Shown: one piece after another, positions 46,364 through 58,263 of the stretch
Numbering within the stretch: the stretch's first letter is position 1
Layout: the number at the start of each line of letters is the position of its first letter
Assembly (NCBI GenBank): GCA_034509735.1
Contig: JACGWO010000005.1
Location: forward strand, 30,906,479 to 30,970,478
Direction of reading: 5' to 3'
DNA length: 64,000 bases
Source of the DNA: Sesamum alatum
Lineage: Eukaryota > Streptophyta > Magnoliopsida > Lamiales > Pedaliaceae
The notes under the pieces: generated by a model
The model's database searches: none
What the model was told of the DNA's origin: nothing
What the model saw: only the letters and a program-made list of their open reading frames with translations
Made by a program: the position numbers and the translations under genes

Positions 46364-46972
46364 GATAAATTACATTAACATCCTTAAAAATTACGTTTAA
46401 TTATATGAATACCTTATATTCTTTTCGAAATTGTAAGTGCAGCCCTTGAGGGTGTATTAGTGTAATGTACCTCACAGGGGAAATTGCAATTTACATCTCA
46501 TAATCTATTCCGTTTGCGATTTTGATTCCATTGTTTTTACGATTAAGCAAATTTTGTCCTACAAGTCCCAAAAAAGTTGCAATTTACGTCCCATCAACAC
46601 TTTCTGTTAAATTGTTAATGGATAGACCTTTAACTTCACAAACAAAGTTAACTGAGCATGTGCTCCATCCGTTAACAGTTTAATGGAAAATGTTAATGGG
46701 ACGTAAAGTGCAACTCTTTTAGACTTGTGGGATTAAATTTGTTGAGTCGTGAAACAATAAGACTGAAATCGCAAATGGTGTAAGTTATGAGATGTAAATT
46801 GTAATTTCTCCTACCTCACGGGGTACTTATGTAAACTTTCGCTATAGAATAGGGAGTGTATTTGTAACAACAGTTGCAATATGGATGGGTGTACTTTTAA
46901 TTTTGCAAAGGGCACTGGTTGATTATTTGCACCTAGCTAATTACCTTAGGGGGTGTCAATGTAATTTACAGG
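46364..46972. mobile_element. MITE interrupted by a MULE-type MITE
   Basis: The left arm GATAAATTACATTAACATCC and right arm (reverse GTAAATTACATTGACACCCC) are inverted. The element is split by 46477-46811. Removing the insert restores a GAGGGTGTATTAGTGTAATG...GGGGTACTTATGTAA sequence. Confidence 0.55.
46477..46811. mobile_element. MULE-type foldback MITE, 9-bp TSD
   Basis: It starts GGGGAAATTGCAATTTACAT and ends GTAAATTGTAATTTCTCC, flanked by TACCTCACA (46468-46476) and TACCTCACG (46812-46820), 8 of 9 matching. The first 14 bases equal those of MULE-1. Confidence 0.85.
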
Positions 46973-47085
46973 ATCTTTTTGCTAACCTAGAAAGATAAAG
47001 AACTAAAATACTAACATATAAAAGATACAGGACGAAAAATGCATTTAAACCCTTCAAATATTAACGAGAATAAAAGATTAACCAA

Positions 47086-47538
47086 TACTACAAAAAAGAG
47101 AACATTGGTGACAACAAATAAATAAATAAATAATAAGTGACAATTTTGATATTGTCGTTAATAATTATATGCACAGTAAGAACAATTTTTATATTGATCA
47201 TAATAATGTAATTACTTTCATAGTTTTAATAGTGAAAATTATTTTGTAAAAGTTTTTACTAGCAGGAGTTAGTAACAAAAATATTGTGCATAAAATTATC
47301 ACTAAAAACAATTAGTGACATGTGTATATATTATGTTGATGACGTAATGACAATAAAAAATTGTTGTCTATATTTGTATCGTTAATAAATTAATTATTAT
47401 AGATGTATTACTAATTATCTTATACAATGACAAATTATGCACAATTCTTGTCACTAATAATTATATAATGCCAATATCAAATTTTAAGATTATCACTTAA
47501 TATTTTATCGGTCATACTTCTCTTATTATGTTGTAGTG
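47086..47538. mobile_element. CACTA-type MITE, TSD CAA
   Basis: The ends TACTACAAAAAAGAGAA and TTCTCTTATTATGTTGTAGTG are flanked by CAA at 47083-47085 and 47539-47541. The inside has TAGTGACAA/TTGTCACTAA words and no gene. Confidence 0.72.
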
Positions 47539-47541
47539 CAA

Positions 47542-48955
47542 AAAGGCGTATATAATAAGTTTCATGTGTGTGTATATATTGTGGTATATATATTTTATTT
47601 TCACAATAATTTTATTTTTATTTTACTATAACATCATTTTTTTTTACATAAATTAATAAATATTATATTTTTTATAATATATTTTAATCTAAATAAGATT
47701 ATTTATCTTGAACTAATCATGTATCTGAATAAATATTATATTTAACGTGTGGCGTTCTTTAATGTTCTTTCTGGAGTAATATTTATATTGGTTCCTGATT
47801 TTTTGCATTAATGTCTTTATTACTTGAGTAGTTACAAATAACTTAATTCTACCCCAATTCCATCATTAATACCACTTTGGTACCCAATTGATTTTTTCAT
47901 CTATTTTTTTATTATATTTTTGTATAAAGATCATTTTACCCTTAGATATTAAAATAAAAAATAATAAATATACTAAAAGAAATTATTGTATAAATTTCAG
48001 TTTATATATACATATATATTGTCTTCTATTTGAACCTTTTGACTTTCAAATTTTATATTTGATTTTTATTATATATACTTGATAATAATATTTTATTATT
48101 TAACACTAAATTTATTTGTCAACATTTAATAAATAACTCATTACATAGTAATAATAATTAAAAAAAACCCAAAAAACAAAAGAACTTTCCAAGAAGGAAT
48201 TGGGCTCTAAATTTTGGGTCCCTGCATATGTTAATGCTGCTTTTGGAACAGGCTTGTATTGTTGGCCCCGAAAGAGAAAAGCCCATTAAACTCTAAAGCT
48301 AATATTTCGGCCTTACTTATATAAACAATGGCTAGTTCATGTATAAACGTTTTTCATTAGTTTTGGTTGTGATTTTTTATTTTTGATTATGGAAATTAAT
48401 AATAATAAAAGTTGTATTTCTTTTAGTATACGTATACGGTATATATCTCGATTTTTTTCAATTTAATTGATATATGTATATATATATATATAGCCTAATT
48501 ATTCTCAAAAGCATACGTGTCGATCATATATGGGTGTAATGTTAATATATTATATCAAAATATGATCGAAAATTTATTCATTGTACTTGCAAATTTTCAA
48601 GATATATATGATCATACATATTTCAGAATCTTAATCCTTTTGTTTTTATTTCTTCGATATGAAGAAACGCCGTCCACTTTCAAATCACTGCTTTAATTAA
48701 CACTGTATTTAGAAAGATGAATTTGCTTTCGTAGAGCTTTGTGGAAATAAAAAGAGGGCATTTGAATAAATTTATTTAAAAAATCTCATAAGTTGATATA
48801 CTTTATAATAAATTAAAGGGTTAAATACAATTATCACGCTTGAAATATTCATCCTATATCAATTACCCCTTAAAGTATTAAAACCTTCAAAAATCCTCTT
48901 GACATTTATTTTTAAAATTTAAAAAATTCATTTTACCCTTACAAAAAATGTTTTC
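47542..48955. other. AT-rich spacer, no gene seen
   Basis: Very AT-rich. The short frames are low-complexity. No element end was recognised up to the gypsy element. Confidence 0.5.
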
Positions 48956-49017
48956 TAAAAATGTCAAAAACCCAATACAAGCACAGGCCGAGAGAAAGCC
49001 TGGCTCTGGATACCAAC

Positions 49018-49467
49018 TGTAACGATCTAAGCAGGAAGAAAGAACAAGTTGAGAAGAGAAGATAGAGACGGTGACTTAGAAGAAGAATTCCCAAATGCTT
49101 TCTTATTGAATTCAGCTGGAAACCTTACAATTTATAGCAATTCTAATCACCCAAATCTAATCTAGCAGAATTTCACAATTATGAAAGCAAATAACAATTA
49201 AATAACAGAATGGAAAGGAAGTGATCTGTGTGTACTCAGTCACGCCGAGCCTTGTACAATGGAGAAGATGATGGACCTGAAGACGCCATTCAGCCTTCTC
49301 TTAAGCCCTTGATGTGAGTTAATCTGGAACAATGAAAACGAAGTCGCTGAGTGAAGTCCCCCAATTTTGCTTGATGCGCGGTCGTTTGGGAGAGCCAATT
49401 GAGCCCTGGATCGTGCGGCCGAGATGTGAGCAGATCGTACGGTTGTTGTCTTCTCCTTTTACAGTCA
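49018..49467 (-). repeat. 3' LTR of the gypsy element
   Basis: 450 bp. In the minus orientation it begins TGACTGTAAAAGGAG and ends GATCGTTACA. It is preceded by the polypurine tract CCAGGGGGCAATA. The left neighbour (49002-49014) is a primer-binding site copy rather than target DNA. Confidence 0.92.
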
Positions 49468-52400
49468 TGATATTGCCCCCTGGTTCAGCAGACCCTTGTC
49501 CTCGAGGTTCAGGAAGGAAGTCTGGAAACTGCGCCGCAATGGAATAGTAGTCCTCCCAAGTGGCATCCGCTTCAGAGAAGCCCTCCAACTGGACAAGAAT
49601 TTGGACCACCACGTCATCCCCGCGGGGGATCATCCGTCTAGCAAGGATAGCCGAAGGAAAGAACCAGCAGAATCCAAAGTCATTGTAAAGGGGTAAGGTA
49701 GGTGAGGGTGTGTGCCTGTGACCAATGTGTTTTTTGAGAAGTGAGACGTGAAATACATGATGGATATTAGCATTTGGGGGTAACTTCAATATGTAGGCCA
49801 CCGTTCCTATCTTAGCCTCAATTAAGAAGGGACCAAAGTATTTGGGAGCCAACTTCAAGTTCCTTCTTCCTTGCGTAGAGCGTTGTCGATAAGGCTGCAA
49901 CTTCAGATAGACATAATCCCCCACACTGAACACCATTTCCATCCGCCGCTTATCAGCATAAACTTTCATCCGATTCTGGGCCTCATGTAAATTGGACTTA
50001 AGAATGTCAACCATCCGCCTACGTTCAGCTAAATACTCCCGAACATTTGTGAGAGTAGCAGGGATGTAAGGGTCGATGGACAGAGGTGCTGAAGGATAAC
50101 CATATAATGCTTGAAAAGGCGTCACCCACACACTGCTGTGGAAATTAGTGTTATACCAATGCTCCGCCAACGATAACCATTTCTTCCACTGGCGAGGACA
50201 GAGATGACACATACTGCGAAAGTAATTCTCGAGGCACTGGTTTACTCTCTTAGTTTGCCCGTCGGATTGTGGATAGTAAGCTGTAGACAAGCTCAGTTCA
50301 ACCCCCAGGCTCTTAAGAAGCTCCTGCCAGATTTTACTTGTAAAAACCTTATCTCTATCTGTAACAATGTTAATGGGCAGACCGTGTAATTTGTAAACAT
50401 GATCCAGAAAAGCTTCAGCAACAGTGTGGGCTGAGAATGGATGTGTGAGAGCAATGAAATGAGCATACTTTGTGAAACGATCAACGATGACCATGATGGA
50501 GTCTCTCCCTTTAGACCTTGGAAGTCCCTCAATGAAATCCATCGAAATATGAGTCCAAGCCTGGTCAGGGACAGGCAAGGGCTGTAGCAACCCAGGGTAC
50601 GGAACGTGTTCCCGTTTTGTACGCTGACATACATCACAAGACTGAATCCATTCCATCACATCCTACCTCAGTTTCAGCCAATAAAACATGCTTCGAACTC
50701 GTTTGTAGGTACCAGTAATTCCTGAGTGTCCTCCTATGGCAGAGTCGTTCAACACTTGAATGATCTTCTGCCTCAAGGTACCCTGAGAACCGACGCATAT
50801 TTTCCCATCCTTACGCAGAATACCAGTCACCAATTCGAACTCAGGGTGTGCGGTTGACTGAATGGTTTTAGCCTGGATAATAGGCTGAGACTTCGGATCC
50901 TGTTCGTAGCTCTTCTGAACATCATTTACCCAGTTTGGTATGATCAAGGTGACAGTGGTACAGGTGCCATGTTCACGCCTGGAAAGGGCATCGGCAACTT
51001 TATTCTCGCACCCCTTTTTGTAATGAACTTCATAGTCGAGACCCAGCAATTTACTGATCCAACGCTGTTGCAGGAGAGTAACAATCTTTTGCTCGAGGAT
51101 ATGCTTCAGACTTTTTTGATCCGTGCGGATGATGAAATGGTTACCAACCAAATAATGCTTCCATTTTGTGACAGCCATCAAAATGGCCAAAAAACTCCTT
51201 CTCATAGATGGATAAACCTTGGTTCTTAGGGCACATAGCTTTACTCAAATACGCGATGCGACCCTTGTCTTGCATAATCACCGCGCCAATTCCCTTATCA
51301 CTTGCATCAGCCTCTAATATAAAGGGTTTAGAAAATTCTGGTAATGCCAAAACAGGGGCGGAGGACATTACCTGCTTGCATTTCTCAAAAGCATCAGCAG
51401 CTTTGGGGTTCCACCGGAAACGATCCTTTTTTAGAAGATTCGTCAGAGGTTGACTGAGAAGACCATAGCCCTTAATGAACTTGCGATAGTACCCCATCAA
51501 CCCTAGGAACCCCCGTAAACCTCTTATATCTTTAGGGGTAGGCCAAGTCCTCATGCACTCGACCTTAGCCGGATCTGTGGCCACTCCGTCTGGGCTAATG
51601 ACATGACCCAAGTATTCAATCTTTTGTTTCCCGAAATCGCACTTGCTGCGCTTAACATAAAGCTGGTGTTGTCTGAGAGTGCTCAATGTAGTCTGCAAAT
51701 GTTGGAGGTGCTCCTGCCATGTCTTACTATATATCAAGATATCGTCAAAGAAGACAAGGATAAATTTCGTAAAAATAACGAAAAAAACTCTGTTCATAAG
51801 GGACTGAAATGTAGAGGGAGCGTTGCACAAACCGAACGGCATGACTAAGAACTCGTAGTGCCCTTGATGAGTCACAAAACTCGTCTTATGCACGTCCTCA
51901 TCCTTCATACAAATTTGGAAGTACCTAGAGCGAAGGTAAATTTTGGAAAAGAAGCTCGCACCCTGCAGCTCATCAAGTAATTCATTGATAATGGGAATTG
52001 GAAAGTTGTGTTTTATGGTCATGGTGTTTAGGTGACGATAATCGACGCACATCCTCCAAGTACCATCTTTCTTCTTGACAAGAAGGACTGGCGCACTAAA
52101 CGGACTCTGACTGTGCCTCACATTACCAACTTCCAATAGTCCATTAACAATCGACTCAATGTCCCCCTTCTGTACATAACTATATCTGTAAGGCGCCATC
52201 TTCTTAGGTACGACATCAGATTTCAGCAAAATCTGGTGTTCTATGTCTCGTCGGGGAGGTAACTCAGTTGGTTCCTGAAAAACATCACTGAAGGAGTCTA
52301 ACAACTCCAGTAGCTCAGAGGAATTTTCAGTTGTAGATTCAGTAAGAGAAACCTGTGTATCAGATGGAAAAGACAATGAGCAGAGCTGCCCAACAAACCC

Positions 52401-52940
52401 ATAAATACCCTCGTTCAAGAGTTTACCCATAGATCTTGCAGATATCATATGGAGCTGAGGTGGATGTAAGGATGTGAGGGCTTGCAATACCACCTTTTCT
52501 TCAGGCCTATAATTGTTCTTTCTAGTGACTGTAATCCGCATCGCGTCATAGTCAAATTCAACAGGACTATGCTTCCGAAGCCAATCTCCTCCAAGCACCA
52601 TGTGGCAGCCCCCTAATCTCAATGTGCGAACAGGGTAAGAGAAGGCGTGACCCTGCATTTCCCACGAGAACCCTGGACAGCATAACCTGCTCACCAACTT
52701 ACTTCCATCAGCCACATTAATATACATTCGAGTGGTGCCTTCCAGCTTACACCCCAGGCAGGCAGCAACATCTTCGTCAATGAAGCAATGGGTGTTGTCG
52801 CTGTCTATAAGTACATGAATGCCCTTTTTGTAAGTAGTACCTTCAACCCTTAGTGTGTTAAGATCCGTGTTCCCACTCATTGCGTTCAGCGATACTGCCA
52901 TATCCTCCAATTCTGATTCAGGATTAACCTAATCATCTCC
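49319..52940 (-). pseudogene. Gypsy pol: protease, RT, RNase H, integrase, chromodomain remnant
   Basis: From 52910: a protease site reading VLIDSDNTHCFID (Gly of DSG replaced by Asp), then RT with WRMCVDYRHLN. Motif A reads FSKIYLRSRY, in which Tyr stands where the catalytic Asp is expected, and motif C FFDDILIYS is intact (residues 387-395). The frame breaks in a poly-A at about 51190. RNase H (FIIRTDQKSLKHIL) and the integrase zinc region (GGHSGITGTYKRVR) follow, then a TAG at 50663, then CDVCQRTKREH and the catalytic core. There SDGQTKRVNQCLE has Lys at the catalytic Glu. A degenerate chromodomain (WEDYYSIAAQFPDF) ends the protein. The copy is therefore catalytically dead in several independent ways. 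Confidence 0.92.
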
Positions 52941-54088
52941 TGTGCAGCAGTCTCCAGAACATCCTTCTCTTCGGTGATGATACAATACAGAGCCTTGTGT
53001 TTACATTTATGGCCAGGCTCATAGTGTTCGCCACAATTATAACATAGGTTTTTGCTCCTCCTTTCTTGCATTTCTGCGTGCGTTAGGATCTTCCTATTGG
53101 ACTGGCTAAATTCAGGGGTTTTAGTGGGATAATTGATGGGTAGGGTGGCTGAGTTATGAGTTGTGTAGCTGGGTTTAGATGGTGTATAGGCTAGGTTAGG
53201 TTTGGAGCTGGTGAATGATCTGGTATTCTGCCAGTGTTTAGGATGGTTGTTGGCCCTTTTGAGTATCCCATCCACTGTATCCTGTTGGTGCTTGGCAATC
53301 ATCATGGCTTGGTAGAGTTTAGTTAGCCTAGCAGCAAGGACGGGACCCCTAATATCCTGTCTTAGACCATTCACAAAACAGGTTACATAAAAAGATTCAG
53401 AAAATTCACTATTATATATCATAACATGTGACTTTAATTCTTCAAATTTTTCCATATATCTTTCCACTGAACCTTGCTGCAACCTTGTGAACTCAACTAA
53501 AATCATGTCGGGATCATTACCATCAAACCTCTCGTAAATAGCTTGCATAAATTGGGGCCAGGTGAGCGTCCCTCTGCTTTTTGTAAGGCCTTCGTACCAT
53601 AATTTTGCCTTCCCATCCAGATGAACTAAGGCCAGTGGAACCTTCTGCTCTTCAGGGATAGTATGCACGATATGGAAATAACGGATATGTTTTCTTACCC
53701 ATGACCTTGGTTCCTCCCCATCGAACCTTGGAAACTCTATCTTAGGGATAAGGCGAGTTTGCCCTTGTGACCCTCATGTACCTGAATCATTTTGCAAGGA
53801 CTGTGAGTGATGATGAGGTGAAGGGCTACGCTCACTGTGTGCTGTCAACCCGTCCCCTAGGATGGACTTATTTTTGTTATAAGCTTGTACATGCTGGATA
53901 ATGTCGTGGAGTTGTAGCTGTATCATCCTCTGCCCTTCTACCAATTCAACATGTGACTGTTGCATACCATCCAACTGATTTTGTAATTGTTGCTCCATCG
54001 CCTGCCTTTGTGCCTTCTCCTCCATCAGCAGAAGTTCATGCTTTCTCTGTGCCTCCACAACCTCCTTCAGTCTAGTGCCGTCAGCCAT
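52886..54088 (-). pseudogene. Gypsy gag with CCHC knuckle, one internal stop
   Basis: The likely start is MADGTRLKEVVEAQRKHELL at 54088, preceded by 36 bases of open frame that overlap the PBS-proximal leader. A Gln-rich coiled segment follows. A TGA at 53774-53776 interrupts it in the same frame, after which PRFDGEEPRSWVRK and the retrotransposon gag domain (AKLWYEGLTKSRGTLTWPQF) continue. The knuckle LCYNCGEHYEPGHKCKHK is at about 53050-52995. The frame changes near 52930, separating gag from pol. Confidence 0.9.
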
Positions 54089-54174
54089 TGCGATGATAAT
54101 TTCGTGTTTTGTATAGAATGTCAAAAACCCAATACAAGCACAGGCCGAGAGAAAGCCTAGCTCTGGATACCAAC

Positions 54175-54625
54175 TGTAACGATCTAAGCAGGAAGAAAGA
54201 ACAAGTTGAGAAGAGAAGATAGAGACGGTGACTAAGAAGAAGAATACCCAAATGCTTTCTTATTGAATTCAGCTGGAAATCTTACAATTTATACCAATTC
54301 TAATCACCAAAATCTAAGCTAGCAGAATTTCACAATTATGGAAGAAAATAACAATTAAATAACAGAATGGAAAGGAAGTGATCTGTGTGTACTCAGCCAC
54401 GCCGAGCCTTGCACAATGGAGAAGATGATGGACCTGAAGACGCCATTCAGCCTTCTCTTAAATCCTTGATGTGAGTTAATCTGGAACATTGGAAACGACG
54501 TCGCTGAGTGAAGTCCCCCAATTTCGCTTGATGCACGGTCGTTTGGGAGAGCCAATTGAGCCCTGGATCGTGCGGCCCGAGATGTGAGCAGATTGTACGG
54601 TTGTTGTCTTCTCCTTTTATAGTCA
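54175..54625 (-). repeat. 5' LTR of the gypsy element
   Basis: 451 bp, the same boundaries as the 3' LTR. The outer flank is TGACA (54626-54630). No matching flank exists at the other side because the element is not bounded by target DNA there. Confidence 0.92.
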
Positions 54626-54889
54626 TGACACACTACCAGGTCGTGGTTGCGCATTTTCCTTCTTTTGTGAAATGGACTAGAACCTCCAGACCGCCTCCAA
54701 TCAGGTAGAACCGTAGAACAAACATTGTTAATTTTCGTTATTGCTAGTTTTAGTTGTTTGTTTCTTGTATTTTTCACATGTCCTGCTCTTTGTATGTCTC
54801 TGTTTTTGTATAGATCAAATATCTTCAAGTAAATACAATATCTTTGGAAATATTTTTATTCAAAATTAGATCATGTTTGGAGGAGTAAG

Positions 54890-55450
54890 ATGTCAAAACA
54901 CATTACACACGGATATCATTTGTTGGAGGGAAAAGCAAGCCACACAATGGAGGACTACGTTTTTGCTGAATTTGAGGAAGTCGACGACAACGAACATGGT
55001 CTGTTTGCAATATTCAACAGTCACTTAAGCCGTGAGATACCTGATTACTTGAAGTTCCATCTTTTTAACAACATTCTGAACGAGGTAACACACAAAGAAC
55101 TGTTTCATTCAATGATGTATGAATTTACTGAATACTGTCTCTGACTCCTGTTTCTATTCACGGGATTAGCCCAACTTTTGGACAGCGACTAAGAAAGCAA
55201 TCAGGAGAGCATACCAGATAACGAACATCACGATATTGGAGAAAGCCTAGGATCAAGCTGGTTCAACGGTTGTTACAACAATATTTATCAATTGCTAGAA
55301 GCTTGTGGTTGCCAATGTTGGAGATTCTCATGTTGTCATCTGCAAGAATGGTGTGGCAGAGCAGTTGTCAGTTGATCATGAGCCTGAAAAGAAAGAAAGG
55401 GAGATTATTGAGAACAGAGGTGGCTTCGTATCAAAGTTTCCAGGTGTATA
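54890..55450 (+). pseudogene. Protein phosphatase 2C fragment, two exons, two stops
   Basis: Exon 1 (54890 to about 55084) reads MSKHITHGYHLLEGKASHTM, EDYVFAEFEEVDDNEHGLFA and IFNSHLSREIPDYLKFHLF. In PP2C the metal-binding DGH is expected where NSH stands. After a GT-AG intron (acceptor GGATTAG at about 55163-55169) exon 2 gives WTATKKAIRRAYQITN, an in-frame TAG, AGSTVV, a second TAG, and LVVANVGDSHVVICKNGVAE then SVDHEPEKKE and GGFVSKFPG. This is the first half of a cytosolic PP2C, without the C-terminal metal ligands. Retained introns argue for DNA-level duplication or capture, not retroposition. Confidence 0.88.
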
Positions 55451-55924
55451 ATAATAACTCCTGAAAATGATACCCTATTATGACTAGCTGTTGTCCTAAT
55501 AATGTAGTCATGTTTCCCATTGAGTGATTGAGATATGAGTCACTTTGGGTCAGAATTTGCTTAAATTCGTGCAAGTTTTATACCCATCACCTTTTTGCAT
55601 TAAGGTTGCCTAAATGCTCTTTTTTGGCTTATACTATAGAATTAAACTTTTGCTATATTCTTACGGATTCAAAAAAATATAATAGGAAATCTGCAAAATG
55701 AAAGCAAAAACCTGAAAAATGTAGGAAGATAAGAGAGTCAGTTATGCTAGTGCACGTATCAATATCATAAAAGGGATGTCTTCGTTCATGTGCTTATGAA
55801 ATTATGCATTTTGATATATTTTCTTCAACTTTCTGCATTGAGATTATTTGCTCCTATAGATCACTAACTTGAATATTTGTTTTGGAATTATATCCTTGAC
55901 TTTTAAAACTTGTAGACCTCTCTT

Positions 55925-56310
55925 AGAAATTCTTTTCATTGGTTGGGAAATTAGGACTATATGCCAACAGTTGTTGACAACTTTAGTGCAAATGTGGTGG
56001 TTGAAGGAACTACAGTCAACTTAGCATTTGGGACAAAACTGGTATGCTTCTACTCCACATCAAAATGCATTTTCATTATTTGGCTATATAATATATATGA
56101 AGACTAATACTGTTGTATTATTAACTGTAAAAAGAAAAGAAAAAAGAAATAATTTTTTTTTTAAGTGTAGAAGTAAGCATTTTGTTTTCTGAATTCTGAT
56201 ATATATAAATAGGTCAAGAAGATTACAATAAAAAAAGGCCCTTGAGCTACGTTCGTCTTGGCATTTTCATTAGTTCGTCCTGCAAGCTATGAAAACATAG
56301 TTGTGCTCTT
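55925..56310 (+). pseudogene. ROP/RAC small GTPase fragment, two exons
   Basis: The first piece (about 55952-56040) reads DYMPTVVDNFSANVVVEGTT then VNLAFGTKL. It matches the ROP effector loop PTVFDNFSANV, with the expected WDTAG sequence altered to a GTK variant. After an intron (about 56042-56211, AG acceptor) the text continues GQEDYNKKRPLSY, the switch II region, and shortly decays with a frameshift into RPASYENI. The P-loop exon and the C-terminal half were not found nearby. It has the same orientation as the PP2C fragment 500 bp upstream. Confidence 0.8.
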
Positions 56311-56889
56311 TGTTGCTTAAAGGTTATTACACATTACAGAATATTGGGCTTGTCATTGTTGTGATCACTTGATTAGTATTACCTTCTGAGAGATATATTG
56401 GATCTTGTTAAAAAGTTTTATTTGGTATTCTTGTTAACAGGTTAGGTGCTTGTAACTGAACAGTTTCATGGGAAAGCCGCAATGCATCTTTTCAGAGAGT
56501 TTTTTCTGTTAGGAATTCGTAGTGGATCAAGTTGTATGTCCGTTATAACTATAAAATATTTCCTAACAAGGAAATTTTTTGATTTTCTAACTTTGGGATA
56601 CTATGTTCAGATGCACTATAGTGGCCATCTTGTTTTGTTTCTACATTGACATGCTTGGCTTATTCTCAAATAGTTAGATTTCCCATTCAATATCCAACAA
56701 GAAGACTGAGTAAGGTTGCTAGTTGTTGCTCTTTGTTAGTTATTCTACAAATTCATTTGATTAGTATTCTTTATGGTATTCTTATTCAGTTTTATATTAA
56801 TTATATTAATATAATGTGTTCATTTTGTTCTTATTGTTCTTATTACTATTATTTTTTAATTGATCAATCAATTAAAATTTAAAATAATT

Positions 56890-57309
56890 TAATTTGAAAA
56901 ATTTTAAAAATTAAAATATTTTTTTAATAACGCAAATAGCAACAAATAAAATATGTTGATGATTAATTGAAATTCAATTTTATAATTAATATTAGCAATG
57001 AATATCTATGTTGCTAAATAATTGGATATTTGTAATATTTTCAATATTGAAGTAACCAAATCAGCAACAAATTTATTCCTTGCTATGAGCAGGAACAAAA
57101 TTATTCCTTGCTAATCAGCAAGGAATATTTTCCTTAGTAAATTTTATAGCTAAATCAGCAACAAAAATATTTGATGCTAAAATTAGCGATGAGCTAATTA
57201 GCAAGTAAATATTTTTCTTGTTAAATTCGTTGCTAATGTAAATTAGCAACGGATTTCACTGTTTAGCAAGGAATCCACATCGTTGCGATTAGGGATTTTT
57301 CTTGTAGTG
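56890..57309. mobile_element. Terminus of a larger CACTA-type element
   Basis: The sequence ends in ATTTTTCTTGTAGTG at 57309, the CACTACAAGAAAAAT terminus, preceded by about 400 bp of subterminal TTAGCAA/TTGCTAA repeats in both orientations. The family matches the MITEs at 3142 and 5206. The opposite terminus was not located, so its length and whether it carries the PP2C/ROP fragments are unknown. Confidence 0.7.
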
Positions 57310-57971
57310 AGAGTCGTCTTCCCTATTCCCCCAACCCCAACTACAGAAATAACTTGGGGGCCTTTTTGAAGTTGTTGGCCAGCAACTTCAAGCCTAAGTC
57401 TGCTTACAAGAATATCTTGATCAGGTCGCCGGCCATGGCAACCATATATGTCCGACACATCAACTAAAGAAGTAGATCGAACTCTAGTAGATTCTTGAGC
57501 ATCAACAAGTTGATTAACTATGAAATTGAATTCATCTTTCTCATTCAAAATCACACTCAGCCTTTCTTTCAATCCCTTTACCTTCTTGGCAATATCTCGA
57601 CGTGTTGCAATTTTATTGAAACACAAACAAGAAGATGGGATAAAAGGACATAGCTTCATCCTAGGGAAATGAACATCCTCATGATCAGATCCTTCAATCC
57701 TCAGCTTGAGAGCAGCAAAGTTCCATTCGTTCAGCACGTCGTGTATATCGTAAGACACGTCTTCCAGCTTGTTCAGCCAATTCTGGATTGTCTTCTCTTT
57801 GTATCTTCTCCTTTCTGCATCTTCCAGCACGTTCCTGATTGTGTTCAACTTAGAGGAGAGATAACCAACTTGTTTTTCCACTCCTCTCACTAAATTCACC
57901 TCTTCTCGAATCTTTTCTTGAACAACATCAGCCAATCTTTCTAGCGCCACGGAAACAATAGTGTCTGCCAT
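57243..57971 (-). pseudogene. CC-NBS fragment of an NLR immune receptor, cut by a CACTA end
   Basis: The start MADTIVSVALERLADVVQEK at 57971 opens an Rx-like coiled-coil domain with LEDVSYDIHDVLNEW (residues 69-83, the EDVID-type motif). Residues 205-221 hold QVISVVGVGGIGKTTL, the P-loop of the NB-ARC domain. Host coding sequence ends at 57310. The last 21 codons and stop come from the CACTA terminus, so a 242-residue CC-plus-P-loop protein could still be read. RNBS motifs, GLPL, MHD and the LRRs are missing. The family is RGA/CNL type. Whether it is transcribed is unknown. Confidence 0.9.
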
Positions 57972-58263
57972 GCTTTTGGATTTCCTCGAACTGTCTTAGA
58001 GAAAAAATAGAGCGATTGCACGAAACTGAAAACTTTTTTTTTTTTTTTTTGCAGGTATCTAATTGATGGACTGGAAACTGTCTTAAAAGTCCACAACTAC
58101 TAAAGCATACATCTTTTCTTCGCATTATAATAGTAGTATAAAATATATCGTATAAATTGATGTACGAATTAAAAAAAGTTGTCAACTCAAATAATCCATA
58201 ATTATTGTATAATTGATTAATAAGTCAAAAACATGGAGAGTGTGTGTATGTGTGTGCGTACAT

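Larger units (their letters stand above)
48960..54625 (-). mobile_element. Ty3/gypsy chromovirus, inactive, with an extra PBS beyond its downstream LTR
   Basis: LTRs lie at 54175-54625 (5', minus orientation) and 49018-49467 (3'), differing at about 20 positions by eye. The primer-binding site TGGTATCCAGAGCC (minus strand, about 54159-54172) resembles the initiator-Met tRNA complement. Gag, protease, reverse transcriptase, RNase H, integrase and a chromodomain-like tail follow in chromovirus order. Beyond the 3' LTR the sequence 48960-49017 repeats the PBS and start of the internal region, as if a second unit had followed in tandem before truncation. Breaks are listed under gag and pol. Confidence 0.93.
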
